The notes beneath the pieces are model-generated. The model did not search any database. It was not told where the DNA came from and worked only from the letters and a program-made list of their open reading frames with translations. From Poa pratensis (Eukaryota > Streptophyta > Magnoliopsida > Poales > Poaceae), in contig CAMZMU010000040.1 in the NCBI GenBank assembly GCA_947311845.1, positions 58,181,537 through 58,245,536 on the forward strand: a stretch of DNA of 64,000 nucleotides, read 5' to 3'. Numbering within the stretch: position 1 is the first letter of the stretch; every line of letters begins with the position of its first letter. Below are positions 58,901 through 64,000 of this stretch, piece by piece. The translations under genes were made by a program, and so were the position numbers.

Positions 58901-61900
58901 GGTATTTCGGCTACAGGCCACGGCGCGCAAGCTCTCTAGTTGGAGCGCCCGCACGGTTGGGAACGTGAAGAACAAGATGGCGATCGCTCGAGAGTTGATC
59001 TCGCGATTTGACAAGGCGCAGGAAGATAGGGTCCTCACCCCCCACGAGGACTGGTTTCGGAAGCAGCTCAAGATCGTGTACCTGGGCCTTGCTTCGCTGG
59101 AAAGAACTATCGTTCGTCAACGTGCTCGCATCGCTAACCTAAAAGACGGCGACGCCAACACCGCCTTCTTCCACCGTCAGTGCACTTACCGGAGGCAGAA
59201 AACTAGGGTGTACAGCCTCGAGGCGAACGGACGCGTGCTTACCGAGCACGCGGACATGGCGGAGGCGGCGTTCGAGCACTACGATGCGTTGCTGGGCACG
59301 GCCGTCGAGAGGGACTGCTCCATTGATCTGGAGCATCTGATTGAACCCAGCAATCTGGAGGACCTAAATGCGCCCTTCAGCTCCGAGGAAATCTGGGCCA
59401 CAATCAAGCAAATGCCGGCAAGGAAGGCGCCGGGGCCTGACTGTTTTACCGCTGATTTTGTGCGTGCTTGCTGGATTACTGTCAAGCAAGACTTCACCGA
59501 TGCGTTTCAGAAGCTATACGAGATGAGAGGTCGTGGGTTCAATCGGCTGAATCAAGCTTTACTCACCCTGCTCCCAAAGTGCGCCGACGCGAGCCAGCTT
59601 GGCGACTACAGGCCAATCAGCCTAATACATCTGGTGGCAAAAATCTTTGCCAAAACCTTGTCGCTACGCCTCGCCCCGAAGCTTGACGCCTTGGTTAGCC
59701 GCAGCCAGAACGCGTTCATCGCCGGGCGATGCTTACATGACAACTTTGTCTTGGTGAAGCAATCTGCCCGGCTCCTACACCAGCTCGGCGCCCCAAGAAT
59801 CCTCCTCAAGCTCGACCTCGCGCGCGCCTTCGACTCCCTGGCTTGGCCCTTCCTCTTTGAGGTCCTCCGGCAGTATGGGTTCGGCGACAGGTTCCTTGAG
59901 TGGATCGCCATCCTCCTCAGGTCTGCAAGCACTCGCGTCCTCCTGAACGGCGTCCCTGGCCCCCCATCTGGCACCGCCGCGGGTTGCGCCAGGGCGACCC
60001 GCTCTCGCCGCAGCTATTTGTGCTCGCCGTTGACGTTCTGGGTCGGCTGGTGTGACGCGCAATTGACATGGGCATCCTGGCACGGCTGCACCCCATGCGC
60101 ACGGTGCCCTCCGTGTCCCTGTATGCGGACGACGTCGTGCTCTTCTGCCACCCCATGACCAACGACGTCTCCGCCGTGAAGATCTTCCTCTTGTTCGGCC
60201 GGGCGTCTGGTCTATTGGTGAACTACGCGAAGAGCTCCGCCTCGCTGCTGCACTGTGACATTGACACTGCGACGCCGATCATCGCTCACTTGGGATGCCC
60301 CATCGTGGACCTGTCGATCAAGTACCTGGGCATCCCCCTCACCGTCCACCGACCCACGGCGGCGCAGCTGCGGCCGCTTGTGGAGTCGATCGCCGGGCGG
60401 CTGCCAACCTGGAAAGCTAGACTAATGACGAAGACGGGGCGGCTGGCATTCGTCAAGGCGGTGCTTGGTGCCATCCCGATCCATCAGCTCCTCGCCTACG
60501 CTCCGTCGAAGAAGGTTCTCCGCCAAATTGAGAAGATTGAGCGTGGCTTCCTTTGGGCGGGCCGTGCTGAGGCCAATGGAGGCCACTGCCACGTCAATTG
60601 GCGGCGGGTTTGCCGCCCAATCCCCCTCGGCGGCTTGGGAGTCCAAGATCTGGAGCGCACGGGGCTGGCCCTGCGCTTGCGTTGGCAGTGGTTCACGAGG
60701 ACCGACACGGATCGTGCATGGAAGAGCCTCGATCTGCAATTCTCCGCCCATGAACGCGCGCTGTTCTTCGTCTCCACCACAATGACTGTGGGAATGGCTT
60801 GACGGCGCGTTTCTAGGAGGACCGCTGGATCAACGGCAGATCAATCCGGGAGTTGGCTCCGGCTCTGTACGCCTGCGTCCCCAAGCGCCGCCGCAAGGTC
60901 AGGACGGTCGCCATGGGCCTCCAGGGCAATAGCTGGGTGCGCGACATCCAGCGCATCATCGGCGTCACAGAGATTGGGCAGTACCTTCAGCTCTGGCAGG
61001 AACTCGAGCACTTCACCCTCACGGATAGGCCTGACCAATTGCGCTGGAGCTGGACAGCTGACGGCACCTACACGGCCAGCTCTGCCTACGACGCCTCGTT
61101 CCAGGGCTCCATCACCTGCACCTCATGGAAGCTTACCTGGAAGACTTGGGCGCCGCCGAGGGTGAAATTCTTCCACTGGCTTGCTGGCCTCGATCACTGC
61201 TGGACAGCTGATAGGCTAGCACGCCGTGGCCTGCAACACCACCCACGCTGCCCCCTTTGTGATCAGGTCCTGAGACGATGCACCACTTGCTGCTGGAGTG
61301 CCCATTCACTAGACAGACATGGCATGAGGTTCTCGCGTGGCTCAGGGTACCAATCGCAGCACCAAACTGCGAGGACTCACTCATGGCCTGGTGGAGCCGG
61401 GCTAAGCAGGACACGCCCAAGCCAATGCGGAAGGGACTCGCCTCCATTACACTCCTCACGCCTTGGATGATCTGGAAGATGCGCAACGACTGCGTTTTTG
61501 AAGGAGCGCAGCCCCTAGTGCACGCCTTGGTCGCCAAGATCAAAGATGAGGCTAGGATGTGGGCTCGAGCTGGGGCACTTGGCCTACGGGTCCTCTTGCC
61601 ACCAACCTGGGACGTCCACTGATATCTGTACCTGTTGTTTCGCCTCCTAGAAGGATTGTAACTGAACTTCTACCTATTCAATGAAATAAAACGCAATGCT
61701 CTTGCGTTTTCTCTAAAAAAAAAAAATTTGCTGGAACCAAAATAAACACTGTTTCAAAATTTACGTGGACTTTAAGAATGTGGCCTTGTATGTTTCATAA
61801 CAAACTGAACTAGACAAATGCAGTACAGCTGATTTTCTTAGAATCGCTGTTGGACACTAGTGCCATTGTATCCATTGGTGATTCTAAATAGTAATCATAC

Positions 61901-62752
61901 CTAAAACAGAAGACTGAAGTTCCATGGTTTTTCAACAGGAGCTGATTGAGAAGCTGAGCAAGGGTGAATTACCACTAAACGAATACCCATCTTTAAGTGA
62001 ACGAAGTTCTACTGCTGAAGGGACCGCACAAAGTGCATCGGCGCCAAAACCAGCACAAAATCCACAGCCCATGTCTAGGAGATCACGGCGCACACCGCAG
62101 TGGGCTAAGTCTCGTAACTCTGATGATAGTCAATCAAGGTATTCTTTGAAGATAGTCTTTCATCTTAACCCCTCCTCGCCACACAATTTTTCCAAGCACA
62201 AAAGGCTCTGAGCGGCTTCACACTTTCTTGCTGCTTTCTTACCATCATATATTTGATTGGCAGTGACTCTTCAGTCTTGAGACACGCATCAGGTGACTTC
62301 AAGAGGCTAGGCAACCGAATATTTGTCTTCATGGTTGGCGGAGCAACTCGATCTGAAGTATGTCGTTTACTACAAATTGATTTGTTAGCTCTCACTCGTA
62401 CTATGCAACTTCTATGTTCTCACCGATCTTATTTTTGGATGGATTAGCTACGGGCGGCGCACAAGCTAACTATGAAGTTGAAGAGAGAAATCGTTTTGGG
62501 GTCTTCTAGCATTGATGACCCTCCACGGTTCATTTCGGTAAACATTTTTTTCTTCTGTAGTTTGAAATGTCTCTCCAACCTTTTCATCAAATCATGCTAC
62601 TAAATCAAAGAGAGCTATAACATGAGCTATCTTGAGAATGTTAATTCATAGTTTCTGAAAGGTAGAATTAACTATTGATACATGTATTGACATACTGTAC
62701 TCACTCGTTGGATCCATTAATGCAGAAGCTGAAGTCACTAGGACCATCATAG
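46979..62752 (+). CDS. SEC1: Sec1/Munc18 (SM) protein, KEULE-type; two single-base frame breaks
   Basis: Exons: 46979-47051, 47137-47195, 47603-47683, 47884-47962, 48271-48321, 48421-48517, 48594-48626, 50927-51055, 51761-51949, 52062-52145, 52220-52314, 52389-52456, 53207-53303, 53834-53959, 54053-54148, 54917-55036, 55105-55185, 61939-62138, 62264-62357, 62448-62537, 62726-62752. All introns are GT-AG except the one after 55185 (GC-AG). About 656 residues match KEULE/Sec1 throughout: [86 protein letters not shown] proteins clasp syntaxin and SNARE bundles and drive vesicle fusion at the plasma membrane and cell plate. Exon 3 (run 47675-47677) and exon 11 (52225-52232) each lack exactly one base. 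With these allowed, every phase agrees. It is either a recent pseudogene or a miscalled functional gene. Confidence 0.92.
48830..50180 (-). mobile_element. Old LINE fragment in SEC1 intron 7
   Basis: On the - strand a frame at 49039-49443 matches the region after the LINE reverse transcriptase ([20 protein letters not shown], then a [18 protein letters not shown] part), interrupted by a 26-C run. The rest is degenerate. It belongs to a different LINE family from the 55259 element. No target-site duplication was found, so the ends are approximate. Confidence 0.65.
49238..49263. repeat. Poly-C tract, 26 bases
   Basis: An uninterrupted run of 26 C on the + strand (G on the - strand) inside the old LINE fragment. 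On the - strand it could form a G-quadruplex-type structure. Confidence 0.95.
50181..50640 (-). mobile_element. Short 5'-truncated LINE in SEC1 intron 7
   Basis: Begins with a T run at about 50181 (the poly-A tail of a - strand insertion). On the - strand it encodes the end of LINE ORF2 ([38 protein letters not shown]), close to the end of the 61 kb LINE. No clear target-site duplication was found, so the right end is approximate. Confidence 0.8.
52737..53027 (-). mobile_element. Short LINE 3' fragment in SEC1 intron 12
   Basis: A T run at the left and an ACAGAAATC duplication (52728-52736; 53028-53036) enclose 291 bp read on the - strand. The content resembles the 3' end of a plant LINE ORF2 and its untranslated tail. 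Confidence 0.7.
53304..53833. other. SEC1 intron 13
   Basis: 530 bp of AT-rich intron. No repeat boundary or gene is seen. Confidence 0.6.
54149..54916. other. SEC1 intron 15
   Basis: 768 bp of AT-rich intron with no recognised insertion or gene. Confidence 0.6.
55386..57637 (+). pseudogene. LINE ORF1 (gag-like RNA-binding protein)
   Basis: It starts at an ATG at 55386 ([20 protein letters not shown]) and changes frame around 55590-55620. It continues with two CCHC zinc knuckles ([20 protein letters not shown], then [14 protein letters not shown]) and a DUF4283-like region. An in-frame TAG at 56915-56917 interrupts it before a Pro/Ser-rich tail ends at 57637. ORF1 of LINEs coats the element RNA and acts as a nucleic-acid chaperone. 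Confidence 0.82.
58066..61622 (+). pseudogene. LINE ORF2 (endonuclease, reverse transcriptase, zf-RVT), frame-broken
   Basis: The endonuclease start shows WNVRGLN and CFQETK. The reverse transcriptase shows [34 protein letters not shown] and, in another frame, LYADDVVLF. The end shows [20 protein letters not shown] and CPLCDQ. Breaks near 58388-58391, 58673 and 59960-59965 each fit loss of one base from a C run; others near 58515, 60800 and 61268 are less clear. The catalytic motifs themselves are preserved. The protein would nick target DNA and copy the RNA there. Confidence 0.88.
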
Positions 62753-63352
62753 AATGATGTTGCTGGATCTCGCAGCCCATTGATAGCGGAGTACATATAA
62801 TAGTAGCTTCACAATTTTGTTTTTATTGTTCACTCTATCAAAAATGTGAGCCACGCTGTACGTTGTAAAATGAGCGACATGTATACCATTTTTTTCTGTT
62901 CAAATATTGTAGGGCATGTAGAGTGGTTGATAAGACAATCTTACCTTATACATTGCATGTTGTCTAGGAAGACAAAAGGCATATTATACAGCAGGTGTAT
63001 CTTACAGTTATCTCCAATAATTTATGTTTGCATTCTCTAATTATGACATGGTTAAAATTAAACTGAGAAAAATGTTGTATCTCTCTTTCTAAGAGATCAT
63101 CTCCTAGTTAAGTGAAGGCAAACTTTTTTCTTCTTCTTTTAATCTCTTCTCTAACTCTGCATCATCCTATACGAGAATATTGCGATAGCATAATTGTATA
63201 TGGCCTTATACCAGTTATTATGCTTGTATTATCTTGCACTGTGCCCCTGACATGTCCGGACCGCCACTGGCTGGTTTGGCCTATGGACAGGAGACTCTCC
63301 TCCAGCAAGCCCACGGTACAGTGGGAGATCGTAGTTTCACCTGAGCTGTTAC
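62753..63352. other. SEC1 3' flank and F-box-like gene intron side
   Basis: AT-rich sequence after the SEC1 stop at 62752, probably including its 3' untranslated region. No gene is recognised up to the - strand exon ending at 63353. Confidence 0.5.
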
Positions 63353-63759
63353 CCGTGGCTTCTGCCGGTGAGACCAGCATCTCCGGTTCCCCGCCGCCGT
63401 CGAGGTTATACGCCAGCACACCCTCTTCGGTGGCGAACACGATCTTCTTCCGTCCGTTGTCCGTGTGGTAGATCTCAAGAGGAGAGACCCAGTGTAACCG
63501 AAGCAGATCAGCTGTGGGCAAGGTGACTCGTGGCTCCAGGACGCGGTAGAGCTTCTCCCAACGGCCCGCCTCGCGGCACGCCAGCCGCCAGATGCAGTAG
63601 GGGTCGTGGCCGCCGCCGCCGCGCTGGTCCAGTGACGGTCACGGAAGACGCACAGGCATAGACAACCTTCCAGAACCGTCAGCTCGAGGGGAAACGGAAA
63701 GAATATCCTTTGCCGACGGCGGCGTACTCAGCGAACCGAAGTGTTAGGTTGATCTCCAT
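63353..63759 (-). pseudogene. F-box-associated-type protein exon, frame-broken
   Basis: On the - strand an exon runs from an ATG-containing part at 63759 (MEINLTLRFAEY) through LTVLEGCLCLCVFRDRHW and YCIWRLACREAGRWEKLYRV to KKIVFATEEGVLAYNLDGGG. It ends at a donor (CACGG/GTAAC) at 63353. The pattern of a displayed value, a one-line description, then a value rendered in repeats resembles the C-terminal associated domain of grass F-box proteins, which choose substrates for SCF ubiquitin ligases. The F-box itself is not in view. Two frame changes (runs at 63629-63630 and 63688-63691) each fit loss of one base. Confidence 0.45.
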
Positions 63760-63852
63760 ACGGTCGAACCCAACGGCTCGATCGATCCCTTGACCGCGCC
63801 CTGATCGGGGGCGCACAACCTCTATCTGGTTGGTGGGCCCCTGTCGCCGTGC

Positions 63853-63860
63853 TATATAAA
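63853..63860 (+). promoter_or_regulatory. Candidate TATA box at the right edge
   Basis: TATATAAA in an otherwise GC-rich stretch, followed about 30 bases later by a start-like ATG (63887) and a leader-like CT/CCG-rich sequence to the window end. It suggests a + strand gene or element starting here; its body is outside the window. Confidence 0.4.
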
Positions 63861-64000
63861 GAGGTGGGGGACCGGCAGCACGGGTCATGAGGTTAGCCGC
63901 TGTGCCAGACCCCCCACCGACACCCTACCGATCTAGGGTTAGCGCGAGCCGACGGGAAGTACCACCACCGCCGCCACTGCTACCCACTACCGTCATCGCC

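Larger units (their letters stand above)
55259..61725 (+). mobile_element. Near full-length LINE (6.5 kb) in SEC1 intron 17
   Basis: Flanked by a 12-bp duplication, ATTTGCTGGAAC, at 55247-55258 and 61726-61737, and ending in an A run. It has a GC-rich 5' leader, ORF1 with zinc knuckles, and ORF2 with endonuclease, reverse transcriptase and zf-RVT. The 3' end has a stem AAACGCAA/TTGCGTTT next to TCTCT(A)n. Multiple frame breaks make it inactive as read. It lies in the sense orientation and leaves the SEC1 splice sites intact. Confidence 0.94.

Noticed and set aside
1..64000. tRNA or rRNA genes
   Set aside because: No cloverleaf or conserved rRNA segment was recognised; the only tRNA-like matches are retrotransposon primer-binding sites.

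Overview
The window looks like a stretch of a grass genome of the wheat/barley (Triticeae) type. Short spliced host exons on the + strand lie far apart in nested transposable elements: LTR retrotransposons, a 15.9 kb CACTA element, several LINEs, two hAT-like elements and a Mutator-like element. The host proteins recognised (a grass-type HIR protein, a Sec1/KEULE protein, a TPR protein) are plant proteins. No bacterial features, tRNAs or rRNAs were found. The species assignment is inference.

Layout. 1-7417: a young, non-autonomous Gypsy element on the - strand, its left edge just cut by the window. It interrupts a Copia element on the - strand (7418-11562). 11660-43322: a TPR (kinesin-light-chain-like) gene on the + strand, starting in the window with a 12-nt micro-exon and spread by giant introns. 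These introns hold a hAT-like element (14598-15112), an antisense mitochondrial-processing-peptidase-like exon, a 1.0 kb poly-A retroposon (17189-18192), the CACTA element (19105-34994), LINE fragments, a Copia gag fragment and a second hAT-like element (41017-41907). The CACTA element itself contains a 3.1 kb LINE, a 1.07 kb Mutator-like element with a minisatellite, and a solo Gypsy LTR. Exact target-site duplications support most of these nestings.

44749-46158: a HIR (hypersensitive-induced reaction, SPFH-domain) gene copy that lacks an internal module. 46979-62752: a Sec1/Munc18 (KEULE-type) gene with 21 readable exons, two single-base frame breaks and a 6.5 kb LINE in intron 17. 63353-63759: an F-box-associated-like exon on the - strand. 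At the right edge a TATA box suggests another + strand transcription unit.

The most interesting points are: (i) two tandem hairpins just after the CACTA transposase stop codon whose arms differ by matched, pairing-preserving changes; (ii) a window-wide pattern in which frame breaks are almost always the loss of one base from a short run, and the paired LTRs differ by 10 indels but only 3 substitutions. The second pattern bears on whether the host genes are truly broken or only miscalled. Host genes here share a strand but are not an operon-like unit.
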